39,857 nt of DNA, taken from NCBI GenBank assembly GCA_020634395.1, contig JACKBU010000033.1, forward strand, positions 1 to 39,857. The letters are read 5' to 3'. A program made the position numbers and the translations under genes. Below, piece by piece: positions 1 through 6,688 of this stretch. The notes below the pieces were generated by a model. That model had not been told where the DNA came from, ran no database searches, and saw nothing but the letters and a program-made list of their open reading frames with translations. The first letter of the stretch is position 1. The number at the start of each line of letters is the position of its first letter. The stretch is from Ardenticatenaceae bacterium. GTDB lineage: Bacteria; Chloroflexota; Anaerolineae; Promineifilales; Promineifilaceae.

Positions 1-39
1 ATGACCGGAGGCTTCGGCGTGATGACCGGAGGCTTCGGC
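1..39. repeat. 21-base direct repeat at window edge
   Basis: An 18-base unit (ATGACCGGAGGCTTCGGC) occurs at 1-18 and again at 22-39, a 21-base period. The second copy runs into AT-rich sequence up to about 112 in which I see no gene. The repeat may continue beyond the left edge. Nothing indicates a function. Confidence 0.6.
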
Positions 40-112
40 AAGCATGTTTTGTGTTGTTAAGACCTGACAGTTGTTTTAATAATTAAAAAATTTATCCGGA
101 AATTGAGAAACC

Positions 113-203
113 TGTCATGCTGAGGTCCTCCGAAGCATCCCATTTGTCTTAAATGACTCAGTTATGGGGATTCTTCGCTCCGAAGACTCCACTCAGAATG
201 ACA
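113..203. repeat. Dispersed palindromic intergenic repeat behind lysY
   Basis: The outer arms TGTCATGCTGAG (113-124) and CTCAGAATGACA (192-203) pair at 11 of 12 positions. The inner arms CGAAGCATCCC (131-141) and GGGATTCTTCG (167-177) pair at 10 of 11. It starts 13 bases past the lysY stop, so its RNA could act as a 3' hairpin for the lys operon. The TGTCATTCTGAG...GAATC type of repeat is familiar from intergenic regions of environmental bacterial genomes. It has no poly-U run, so I call it a repeat rather than a terminator. Confidence 0.65.
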
Positions 204-215
204 AGAAGCACAGGA

Positions 216-1241
216 CTAGATGGGGTGTAGCCCCATAAAGCCCAATCCTATGTCTTCGGGGAAGCCGCACATCAGGTTCATGGCCTGCACGGCCGTTCCC
301 GCCGCGCCTTTCATCAAATTATCCAGGGCGCTTATCACCACCAGCCGGTTACTGTGTGGGTCTTTTTCAAAACCAATGTCACAGTAGTTGGTTCCGGCCA
401 GGATTTTGGGTTCGGGATAGCGATAAATGCCCCGGCTGTCCTTGACCAGACGAATAAAACGCTCGTCGCGGTAAGCGGCGCGGTAAAGCTGCCAGATGGC
501 TTTCTCGTCCAGGTCTGCGCGTAGGAAGACGTGGGCCGTGCAGAGGACGCCGCGCACCATTTCCACGGCCGTGGCCGAAAAATGCAGCTCAAAATCGCCT
601 AATTCTTGCTGGATTTCGGCCTGATGGCGGTGGCCGGTGGGCGCAAACGAGCGCACCGCGCCGCTGCGTTCCGGGTGATGGCTGGCGGGGCTGTGGCTGT
701 TGCCCCCTTCCGACGAGCCGACCTTCACTTCGACCACAACTTGCTCAATAAGCTGCTGTTGGGCCAGCGGCAAGAGCGCCAGATTAACGACCGTGGCATT
801 GCAGCCCACCCCGGACACATAATGTGCCGTCCGAATTTGCTCGCGGTGCAGTTCGGGCAGGCCGTAAACAAATTGGGGCAGCCAGCCGGGATTGGCGTGG
901 GGCGCGCCGTACCATTTTTCGTAAACGGCCGTGTCCCGCAGCCGAAAATCCGCCGCCAAATCCACAATCCGCCCGGCCAAACCGGCAAACGTTTCGATTT
1001 GGGCTGCGGAACGGCCGTGAGGCAAAGCTAAAAACAACACGTCGCATGGCTGCAAGGCTTCGACGGCGCAAAACTTCAGTCGGGTAACACCACGCAGGTT
1101 AGGATGAATGCTGTAAACAAAACGGCCGTCATGCTGCTGCGACGTAATCTGGCTCACTTCGACCTCCGGGTGGGCCAAAAGAAGCCGCAGCAGCTCGCCC
1201 CCGGCGTATCCAGAGCCGCCGACGATAGCCGCGCGTATCAC
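216..1241 (-). CDS. lysY: LysW-carrier acyl-phosphate reductase (LysY / ArgC family)
   Basis: This NADPH-dependent reductase would convert the carrier-bound acyl phosphate (LysW-aminoadipyl phosphate, or the glutamyl equivalent) to the semialdehyde in the cytoplasm. The 341 residues are a normal length for ArgC/LysY. A Rossmann start GGSGYAGGELLRLL lies at residues 8-21, the catalytic cysteine is Cys147 in SGVGCNAT, and the catalytic His region GHRHQAEI is near 203-210. The GCNAT form of the active site is the one I associate with LysW-linked enzymes rather than classical ArgC (PGCYPT). The start is GTG at 1239-1241 and overlaps the lysX stop as GTGA, so translation is probably coupled. It is the last gene of lysW-lysX-lysY. 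Whether the operon makes lysine or arginine/ornithine cannot be settled from this gene alone. Confidence 0.88.
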   Translation of the reverse strand: MIRAAIVGGSGYAGGELLRLLLAHPEVEVSQITSQQHDGRFVYSIHPNLRGVTRLKFCAVEALQPCDVLFLALPHGRSAAQIETFAGLAGRIVDLAADFRLRDTAVYEKWYGAPHANPGWLPQFVYGLPELHREQIRTAHYVSGVGCNATVVNLALLPLAQQQLIEQVVVEVKVGSSEGGNSHSPASHHPERSGAVRSFAPTGHRHQAEIQQELGDFELHFSATAVEMVRGVLCTAHVFLRADLDEKAIWQLYRAAYRDERFIRLVKDSRGIYRYPEPKILAGTNYCDIGFEKDPHSNRLVVISALDNLMKGAAGTAVQAMNLMCGFPEDIGLGFMGLHPI

Positions 1242-2191
1242 AACGAGCCTCCGTTGGTGATGGGGGCGTGGAGACTGGAGACTGGGGATTGGAGATGGGA
1301 GATGGGAGATGGGCGCAATCTCGAATCTCCAATCTCTAATCTCCCTTCTTCCCCTACTGACAACACATAGTCCACAATCCTGCTTGGAATATCCACGCCG
1401 GTGGGGGTGATAGAGTTACGGAACTCCATGGTGTAGTTGACTTCGTTGACCAGCAGACGGCCGTCGCGTGTTTCTAGCAAATCCACCGCTACCACGCCGC
1501 CGCCCACCGCGCGCGCCGCCGCCCGCGACAGTTCATCAATCTCGGGCGTCACCGCACAGTTCGCCGACTGGCCGCCGCGCGCCGTATTGGTAATCCAATG
1601 GGCCGACGAGCGCGTGATGGCGCAAATGGTCTGGTCGCCCACCACAAAACTGCGAATGTCGCGGCCCGGTTTATCCACATATTCCTGAATGTAGAGGATG
1701 GAATGATGATAAGAACCCAACGTTTCTTTATGTTCCAGGATGGCTTCGGCCGCTTCCCGATCGTTGACCTTCGCCAGCAGCCGCCCCCAGGAACCCACGG
1801 CTGGTTTCAGGACCACGGGATACCCCATGTCGTCCATTGTCTGCAAGGCGGATTCGGTGGAAAGGGCGATCCGCACCTCGGGCGACGGCACGCCGTGGGC
1901 CAACAGAGCCAGCGTCGTGTTTAGCTTGTCGCCGCACACCTGGGCTACCTGGGCCGTGTTGACGGTGGGGATGTCCCAACTGTTAAGTATCTGCAAAGCC
2001 GCCAGCGCCCGCGAGTGGCTGACGCAGCGTTCCAGGATGACGTCGTACTGCTGCCAGGAAACGGCCGTTTCCAGATTAAAAACCACCTGGCGCACGTCGA
2101 TCATCGCAAAATCAACCCCGCGCCGCTGCAATTCCTCGACGATGAGCTTCTCTTCCGCCCGAATTCGTGAATACAACACCCCAATGCGCAT
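1238..2191 (-). CDS. lysX: LysW-dependent ATP-grasp ligase (LysX/ArgX, RimK-like)
   Basis: This ligase attaches alpha-aminoadipate (or glutamate) to the C-terminal Glu of the carrier LysW using ATP, the protecting step of the LysW pathway. The N-terminus MRIGVLYSRIRAEEKL is typical of LysX. The ATP-grasp middle is seen in YIQEYVDKPGRDIRSF, and the metal/substrate region is LLVNEVNYTMEFRNS near residues 247-262. GGAGGA sits just before the ATG at 2191. The recognisable enzyme ends around YVLSVGEE, near residue 285. About 35 further residues are encoded by an intergenic-type repeat (1265-1345), making the protein about 317 residues instead of the roughly 280 usual. The reading frame runs through the repeat and stops as GTGA on the lysY start. 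The substrate (aminoadipate or glutamate) is inferred, not seen. Confidence 0.88.
   Translation of the reverse strand: MRIGVLYSRIRAEEKLIVEELQRRGVDFAMIDVRQVVFNLETAVSWQQYDVILERCVSHSRALAALQILNSWDIPTVNTAQVAQVCGDKLNTTLALLAHGVPSPEVRIALSTESALQTMDDMGYPVVLKPAVGSWGRLLAKVNDREAAEAILEHKETLGSYHHSILYIQEYVDKPGRDIRSFVVGDQTICAITRSSAHWITNTARGGQSANCAVTPEIDELSRAAARAVGGGVVAVDLLETRDGRLLVNEVNYTMEFRNSITPTGVDIPSRIVDYVLSVGEEGRLEIGDSRLRPSPISHLQSPVSSLHAPITNGGSL
1265..1345. repeat. GGAGATTGGAGAC-type hairpin repeat inside lysX 3' end
   Basis: The stretch carries iterated GGAGAC/TTGG/GGAGATGG units followed by the complementary AATCTCCAATCTC, an imperfect inverted repeat. The same word family forms the hairpins at 15239-15278 and 23500-23543, both intergenic. 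Here it lies in frame inside the lysX reading frame. Confidence 0.7.
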
Positions 2192-2226
2192 AAAAATCTT
2201 CCTCCGGCTTAGAGCCGTAAGCGGTC

Positions 2227-2286
2227 AGCTATTAGCTGTAAGCTGTTGGCGAACCGCTTATTGCTTACAGCTAACAGCTAATAGCT
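2227..2286. repeat. Inverted repeat between lysW and lysX
   Basis: The arms at 2227-2246 (starts AGCTATTAGCTG) and 2267-2286 (ends CAGCTAATAGCT) pair at 19 of 20 positions. AAGCGGT/ACCGCTT elements also occur near the outer left and inner right parts. The repeat begins directly at the lysW stop codon and ends before the lysX ribosome binding site. In RNA it would be a strong hairpin that could protect the lysW message or lower lysX expression. There is no poly-U tract. Confidence 0.75.
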
Positions 2287-2457
2287 CTATTCGCCCCAAT
2301 CTTCTTCAACTTCGGGAGCCAGTTCGATGGCCAGCGGGGATACACTGGTTACTTCCAGCTCCACGCCGCAGTCCGGGCACTCCACAATCTCGCCCACAAG
2401 CACATCGTCGGCCAGTTCTACTTCCCCATCACACTCCACACAGATCACAGTTGTCAT
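2287..2457 (-). CDS. lysW: LysW amino-group carrier protein
   Basis: LysW is the small acidic carrier on whose C-terminal glutamate the intermediates of lysine (or arginine) synthesis are built, protecting the amino group. The 56 residues hold a zinc-ribbon-like CVEC...CPDC pattern and end in the diagnostic EDWGE motif. The reading frame stays open further upstream. The start at 2457 is chosen because it begins MTTVICVEC and has AAGGAG (2465-2470) at proper spacing. The upstream part is leader DNA with its own mini-ORF and terminator. It is the first gene of lysW-lysX-lysY. Its expression probably depends on read-through of the two terminators at 2521-2561 and 2721-2756. Identification is secure from the C-terminus and the neighbours. 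Confidence 0.95.
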   Translation of the reverse strand: MTTVICVECDGEVELADDVLVGEIVECPDCGVELEVTSVSPLAIELAPEVEEDWGE

Positions 2458-2520
2458 TTTTTCGCTCCTTTTCGTGTCTGGCTCCTCCTGGAGGCTTATA
2501 ACTTCCCGGAGGATGCGGGT

Positions 2521-2561
2521 AAATAAAAACGGGCTTACCGTTTCTGATTCCGGTAAGCCCG
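2521..2561 (-). terminator. Intrinsic terminator (second attenuator) before lysW
   Basis: A perfect 11-base-pair stem, CGGGCTTACCG (2530-2540) with CGGTAAGCCCG (2551-2561), has a 10-base loop. On the minus strand it is followed by TTTTTATTT. It lies 63 bases upstream of the lysW start and 28 bases after the mini-ORF stop at 2590, so it can stop transcription before lysW. The tail GTTTTTATTTA is shared with the terminator at 2721-2756. Confidence 0.88.
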
Positions 2562-2589
2562 CTTGAAAAACTTTGTTGAAACAAATCAC

Positions 2590-2676
2590 TCAAAGGCAAG
2601 CGCCACGAACCAGAACCCTGTTTGGCCGGGTCTTCTTGCTCTTCTTCAGTTGATTGGCGATTTGTTTGTTTAACAT
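2590..2676 (-). CDS. Candidate lysine-rich leader peptide 2 (28 residues)
   Basis: A mini-ORF runs from ATG (2674-2676) to TGA. It has five Lys codons in 28, four of them in the cluster KKSKK at residues 11-15, followed by three Arg codons. It sits between two intrinsic terminators and directly upstream of the lysine-synthesis gene lysW. No Shine-Dalgarno is visible. The 42 bases before it are an A/C-rich, unstructured run of CAAC/CAAA words. I see no separate promoter, so it would be transcribed only by read-through of the terminator at 2721-2756. My reading is a control-codon leader peptide for attenuation. A chance ORF inside a small RNA is the alternative. A 6-base pairing between CGCTTG in the ORF end and CAAGCG at the terminator foot is the only competing structure I could find by eye. 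Confidence 0.5.
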   Translation of the reverse strand: MLNKQIANQLKKSKKTRPNRVLVRGACL

Positions 2677-2720
2677 GGTGTTTGTTTGTTAGTTAGTTGG
2701 TTGGTTTGTTGGTTGGTTGG

Positions 2721-2756
2721 ATAAATAAAAACGCCCCGCCGGTAGTTGGCGGGGCG
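2721..2756 (-). terminator. Intrinsic terminator (first attenuator) of the lysW leader
   Basis: A perfect 9-base-pair stem, CGCCCCGCC (2732-2740) with GGCGGGGCG (2748-2756), is followed on the minus strand by TTTTTATTTAT. The stem is very strong. It lies about 115 bases after the inferred transcription start near 2871 and 42 bases after the first mini-ORF stop. The U-tail nearly matches that of the terminator at 2521-2561, which suggests a duplicated module. Confidence 0.9.
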
Positions 2757-2798
2757 CTTGTGAGTGCGTGTTTTTGCGGGTAAGCAAAAGCGGCCAGA

Positions 2799-2867
2799 CT
2801 ACCGTTTGGTATCTTGCTTGCTCTTCTTGCCCTTCTTAGGGTCGGAAATGGATGCCCAGTTATTCAT
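2799..2867 (-). CDS. Candidate lysine-rich leader peptide 1 (22 residues)
   Basis: A mini-ORF runs from ATG (2865-2867) to TAG with six Lys codons in 22, concentrated as KKGKKSK at residues 11-17. A GTG directly before the ATG is in frame. The -10 box ends at 2878, so the message would begin only a few bases before the start: a nearly leaderless mRNA with no room for a Shine-Dalgarno. A terminator follows at 2721-2756. The KKxKK cluster is shared with the second mini-ORF (2590-2676), and both precede lysW. Control codons for the end product of the downstream operon are the hallmark of ribosome-mediated attenuation. The peptide itself resembles nothing I know. Confidence 0.5.
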   Translation of the reverse strand: MNNWASISDPKKGKKSKQDTKR

Positions 2868-2877
2868 CACGCTGGAA

Positions 2878-2907
2878 ACTATAACAGAGGTAGGGGGCGG
2901 GTGTCAA
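2878..2907 (-). promoter_or_regulatory. Consensus sigma-70 promoter of the lysW leader
   Basis: On the minus strand, a perfect -35 TTGACA (2902-2907) and -10 TATAGT (2878-2883) are 18 bases apart. The expected start is near 2871, just before the first mini-ORF. An ACGGCCGT palindrome overlaps the upstream edge of the -35 box. No other promoter is evident between here and lysW. Confidence 0.8.
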
Positions 2908-2977
2908 CGGCCGTTGCCTATCCATTTTGCCCAGGACTTCAGGCCCACTTTCAGCCAAGGCGCACAAAAATATGGCC

Positions 2978-3517
2978 TTAAACGGCAATCAGCAGCGTCG
3001 CGACCAGTAAAGAAAGAACAAAAACCGAGCCTACTTTCTGTGAAAGCGGCAGCAGACGGTGACTGGCCCAGTTCAAAGTTGGATTGTCGGGGCGATCGCC
3101 CTGTAAGTCGCTGGCAATAACCCACAACAAGGTGAGCAGCGCCGGAATCAAAGCCAGAAAGACGCCTACCCAAACCAACCACAGCGGCAAAATAGATTGA
3201 AGGGCCGGCTGCCAGGCGGTTAAAACCAGAATTGTGAAGAAATGGGCCGCCTGATCGAGCAAAAAACCGGGCGTCTGTTTACGGGCGGGGCTGTTGACCT
3301 TGTACCAATCAACGGCAAAGTGGATTGCCCCATAAGCGAACAGCAGGGGAATATGGGATAACGGCCGTTGTAGTAAAACCGCCGCCACCAATACATGGAT
3401 GGCTACGTGTAACAACAGGCCCTTATTGCCTTGCGTTTTTAAAGCGTAGACACGGTTGGTTTGCAGGGGAAAATCGGCAATCAAATGGGCCAACAACAAG
3501 ATAGGAAATGTGGTCAT
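2978..3517 (-). CDS. DUF3307 family membrane protein
   Basis: The 179 residues are almost entirely hydrophobic, with about five membrane segments. The N-terminus LLLAHLIADFPLQTNRV, followed by LLLHVAIHVLVAA and IHFAVDWYKV, matches the DUF3307 pattern of His/Asp-containing helices (AHLxxDFxLQT, HxxxH, HFxxD). The function of the family is not established; conserved His and Asp residues inside the membrane suggest an enzyme or metal-binding role. GAGAGGG precedes the ATG. It is transcribed alone, in the same direction as the lysW leader that starts 70 bases downstream of its stop. Confidence 0.7.
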   Translation of the reverse strand: MTTFPILLLAHLIADFPLQTNRVYALKTQGNKGLLLHVAIHVLVAAVLLQRPLSHIPLLFAYGAIHFAVDWYKVNSPARKQTPGFLLDQAAHFFTILVLTAWQPALQSILPLWLVWVGVFLALIPALLTLLWVIASDLQGDRPDNPTLNWASHRLLPLSQKVGSVFVLSLLVATLLIAV

Positions 3518-3731
3518 AACCCTCTCTCGGCCGGGTAGTCAACACGTCACCGCCAGGCCAGCTAAACATGATTTAGCTAGTTCATAAGATGTGACTAGCA
3601 TGACAGTATAGCAAGAAAAAGAGGCAGGAGGGGCAAACGGCCGTACAACTTACCTGTAATCTCATTAACAATTACCCAAGACCCTCCCTTCCCATGTTGG
3701 CGACATGCCTGGGCTGGCGTATAGTTGATGC

Positions 3732-4109
3732 ATGGTTCTAACGCGCGCTGAATTTGAAGAACTCGTTGATGAAGCCCTGGAAAGTTTGCCGCCCTTTTTC
3801 CGCGACAAAATGAATAACGTCGCCCTCCTGGTTGCCCCCTGGCCAACCCGCAGCGAACTGGACGGAGCCCGAGTAGGGCCAAACGGCATGCTGCTGGGTC
3901 TTTATCAGGGAATCCCCCTCACCCGGCGTAACCAGGGCTACAACATGGTCGCTCCCGATACGATCACCCTGTATCAGGGACCCATCGAACTAACCGCGCA
4001 CGGCGACCCGGAAGCCATTCGCCATTGGGTGCGCCACGTCTTTCTGCACGAACTGGCCCACCACTTCGGCATCAGTGATGATCGCCTGCGCGAGCTTGGC
4101 GCGTATTAA
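3732..4109 (+). CDS. Zincin-like metallopeptidase family protein
   Basis: A small protein of 125 residues with an HExxH zinc motif (His106-Glu107...His110 in HELAHHFGISDDRLRELG), followed by the GIxDxRLxELG segment typical of the PF06262 'possible zinc metallopeptidase' family. The N-terminal half (EFEELVDEALESLPPFF) also fits. It is cytoplasmic, with no signal peptide. The substrate is unknown for the family. It is divergent from the DUF3307 gene and convergent with the AspT-like gene, whose stop is 9 bases away. No clear ribosome binding site precedes the ATG at 3732, so the exact start is less certain than the family. Confidence 0.8.
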   Translation: MVLTRAEFEELVDEALESLPPFFRDKMNNVALLVAPWPTRSELDGARVGPNGMLLGLYQGIPLTRRNQGYNMVAPDTITLYQGPIELTAHGDPEAIRHWVRHVFLHELAHHFGISDDRLRELGAY

Positions 4110-4118
4110 CCTTTCCTC

Positions 4119-5759
4119 CTAAGACAACAAGGTCAAAATCAACTGCGCGTAAAAAATCTTGACGATGGTCGCCACCGGAAAAATCAACGCGTAGCCCACG
4201 TTAGGCAGGTCGTTCTCCGCCTGCTCCTGGCCAAAACCCAGCACCGCCGGCTGCGTTTGCAGCGCCGATAACATGCCAATGAGCAGGCCAAACGGGATTT
4301 TGAGAACCTTATAGCCAATGATCAGCGTCAGAAAAGCAATGGTACAAGTGACAATTGCCCCGGCCAGGAACAGCGAAACGCCACCACTCGCCGCGAACGT
4401 CGTAAAAAACGTATAACCGGAGCGCAAGCCAATGCCCGCCAACAAGAAGATCAGGCCGATCTGGCGCAGGGTCAGGTTGGCGCTGTAGGGGGGCACCCAG
4501 GCGATGGGGCCGGTACGCCGTAATGCGCCCAAAACCAGGCCAACGATCAACGGTCCGCCGGCCGCGCCCAATTTGAAGGTAATGCCGCCGGGCAGCGGAA
4601 TAGGAATCAGGCCGATTAACATGCCTAACGTCAGGCCGATGCCCAGCGAAACCAGATTCACCTCGCTCAATTCGCGGTACGAGTCGCCAAACAACTCCGT
4701 CAGCTCCGATAGATCTTTGCGGCGGGAGACAACTCGCACCCGGTCGCCCAGCTCCAGCACCAGACTGCTGTGGGCCAGAAAGTCGATGTCGCCGCGCCGC
4801 ACTCTGGTCACCAGAGCGCCATATTCCTGGGGCAGGCGCAGGTCTGCCAGGCTGCGGCCGGCCACGGCCGGATTGGAAACGAAAATGCGGCGAAAGTCAT
4901 ACTCACTGCGATCCATTTCCAGGTGTTCTTCGGTTAACTCGCCAATGGCCGGGATGATGGCGTCTACGTCGTCTGGCGTGCCAATCATGCTGATGAGGTC
5001 GCCAAGCTGCAGCTGTACCTCACCGGTTGCCAGGGTGACTTCGCCATCGCGCTGCAGCCGGCCAAAAACCACGTCCCAGTTGTTTTGATGGCGGAGTTCG
5101 CGCAGGGTAACGGCCGTGGCCGCTGGCTGCGTCACCAAAATCGTCTTGTTATACAACTCCTGCTCCACCAGATTAAAACCACGCAGCCCTTTGGCTTCTT
5201 CCTGGTAATCGATCTTCCACACCTTCTGCAAAACCAAGATCGCCAGGATCATCCCCATAACCCCCATGGGATAAGCCACCGAATAGCCCACCACCGGCTC
5301 TGTCAGCATCACATCCACGGCGTTAGCCGGCGCCGAGCTGGCGATGCTTTCTAAAACCCCGGCCAGCGCTGGCGTATTGGTCAGACTGCCGGCAAACAAG
5401 CCGGCACTGACTGTGGCCCGTAAGTGCAGCAGGTAATGGGCTCCGATAACCATAAAAAGGGCCAGTGTCAACATGATGACGGCAAAGAGATTGTCACGCA
5501 GGCCTTTGCCCCGCAGCGAAGCGAAAAAGCCGGCCCCGCTGCTGATGCCAATGCTGTACACAAAAATGATCAGGCCCATCTCAAAGATGATGGGCGGCAG
5601 TGTCAGGCGCGGGTCCAGGGCGCCAACGGCCAGGCCCACAAACAATATGGCCGCCACACCCAGGCGCACACCTTTAATTTTGATGCGCCCCAAAGCATAC
5701 CCCACGCCCGATACGATAAAGAGTAATAGAAGTGGTTCCTCAACTAACAATTCGATCAT
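4119..5759 (-). CDS. AspT/YidE/YbjL-type transporter with two TrkA-C domains
   Basis: The 546-residue membrane transporter belongs to the aspartate:alanine exchanger family. It has an N-terminal helical half (about 1-180), two cytoplasmic TrkA-C/RCK-C domains in tandem (about 205-285 and 295-370; TLRELRHQNNWDVVF..., then SLADLRLPQEYGALVTRVRRG), and a C-terminal helical half (about 375-546). Both halves carry the glycine-rich helices of the family (GGITFKLGAAGGPLIVGLVLGALRRTGP). The substrate is unknown; known members exchange aspartate/alanine or move dicarboxylates. It is the last gene of a minus-strand run with the thioesterase (39 bases upstream). No good ribosome binding site is seen before the ATG at 5759. 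Confidence 0.85.
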   Translation of the reverse strand: MIELLVEEPLLLLFIVSGVGYALGRIKIKGVRLGVAAILFVGLAVGALDPRLTLPPIIFEMGLIIFVYSIGISSGAGFFASLRGKGLRDNLFAVIMLTLALFMVIGAHYLLHLRATVSAGLFAGSLTNTPALAGVLESIASSAPANAVDVMLTEPVVGYSVAYPMGVMGMILAILVLQKVWKIDYQEEAKGLRGFNLVEQELYNKTILVTQPAATAVTLRELRHQNNWDVVFGRLQRDGEVTLATGEVQLQLGDLISMIGTPDDVDAIIPAIGELTEEHLEMDRSEYDFRRIFVSNPAVAGRSLADLRLPQEYGALVTRVRRGDIDFLAHSSLVLELGDRVRVVSRRKDLSELTELFGDSYRELSEVNLVSLGIGLTLGMLIGLIPIPLPGGITFKLGAAGGPLIVGLVLGALRRTGPIAWVPPYSANLTLRQIGLIFLLAGIGLRSGYTFFTTFAASGGVSLFLAGAIVTCTIAFLTLIIGYKVLKIPFGLLIGMLSALQTQPAVLGFGQEQAENDLPNVGYALIFPVATIVKIFYAQLILTLLS

Positions 5760-5798
5760 CAGATTGTTCGAGAGTGTCTCGTCCTTGCGTCAATGGAT

Positions 5799-6686
5799 TC
5801 AGGCACGGCCGTTTTCGACCACGTGCCCGTCAAAGCTGGCTAAAAAGTCGGCCGGAATGCGAATGGGCTGTCCGGTGTGCAAATCTACCCACACCCACAG
5901 CGCGTAAGCCCGCACGATGAGAGCCTGGTCGCTGGCGCGGGTAATGGTGTAGTGGCGCACGGCCGTAGCGCGGCGCACATCGGCCACCCAGGTCGTCACC
6001 AGCAGGTCATCATCCAGCAGAGCCGACTGTTTGTATTCGATGCGGTAACGCCGCGCCACAATGCCAAGACCGGCCTCCAGCATGCGGCTCATCGGCCAGC
6101 CAAAATGATGAACCGCCTGCACCCCGCAATCTTCCAGGTAAACCAGATAGTTGGCATTGTTCACGTGCCCCACCGTGTCCAGGTCACGCCACTCCACCTG
6201 CCGGCGGCAAGTGTAGGCCTGTGGCGGCGGCGGGGGCGGCGTGGGAAATCGATCGCGCCGCGGCTCGGTTTCCGGCGGCCCTTCGGGGAAAAAAGCCTGG
6301 CGCATCTCCTGGGGGACGGTGGCCGGGCGCAGCGTGGCGGTATGCAAATATACCCAATCGGTGGACGCTTCGGCCACCAGCTCGCCGCTGGCGGTATGGC
6401 GCAGCTCGTACATACGGCGGCTGCGCACGCGATGAAAATCGGCCACCCAGGTTTTAACCGTCACGCTGTCGCCATAGGCCAACGGCCGTTGGTAGGTAAT
6501 GTCCGATTCGCGCACCAGCCAGTTGTAGCCGGCCGCCGTATACCAGTCGAAATCGTAACCGGCCGCCGCCGAAGCATCGAAGGCTGTCTCTTGCATGTAA
6601 CGCAGATAATTGGCGTGGTTGACGTGCCCGTAGGCATCACACTCATACTGCCGTACGCGAAAGGTTCGTTCGTGAATCAGGGGCAT
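5799..6686 (-). CDS. Double-hotdog acyl-CoA/ACP thioesterase
   Basis: Two 4-hydroxybenzoyl-CoA-thioesterase-like hotdog domains are fused in 295 residues: the first at about 3-125, the second at about 155-285, joined by a Pro-rich linker (PTPPPPPP). Each keeps its own active-site pattern, ECDAYGHVNHANYLRYMQE in the first and RDLDTVGHVNNANYLVYLED in the second, with the Asp and the GHVN(H/N)ANY helix intact. Such enzymes hydrolyse acyl-CoA or acyl-ACP thioesters. AAGGAT inside the end of the upstream gene serves as ribosome binding site, and only two bases separate the genes, so they are co-transcribed. The substrate is unknown; the FatA/FatB group is the nearest two-hotdog comparison. Confidence 0.85.
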   Translation of the reverse strand: MPLIHERTFRVRQYECDAYGHVNHANYLRYMQETAFDASAAAGYDFDWYTAAGYNWLVRESDITYQRPLAYGDSVTVKTWVADFHRVRSRRMYELRHTASGELVAEASTDWVYLHTATLRPATVPQEMRQAFFPEGPPETEPRRDRFPTPPPPPPQAYTCRRQVEWRDLDTVGHVNNANYLVYLEDCGVQAVHHFGWPMSRMLEAGLGIVARRYRIEYKQSALLDDDLLVTTWVADVRRATAVRHYTITRASDQALIVRAYALWVWVDLHTGQPIRIPADFLASFDGHVVENGRA

Positions 6687-6688
6687 GG

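Noticed and set aside
2287..2589. Longer lysW start at 2589
   Set aside because: The extra 44 residues read through the terminator hairpin, and the inner ATG has the ribosome binding site and begins the conserved LysW sequence.
2590..2867. Small-RNA gene(s) instead of leader peptides
   Set aside because: Possible, since the promoter-to-terminator distance suits a small RNA. But the shared KKxKK codon cluster and the position before a lysine operon fit attenuation better, so I keep sRNA as the alternative.
2521..2907. L-box (lysine) riboswitch upstream of lysW
   Set aside because: The leader is too short before the first terminator (about 115 bases) and I see no L-box-like multi-helix core.
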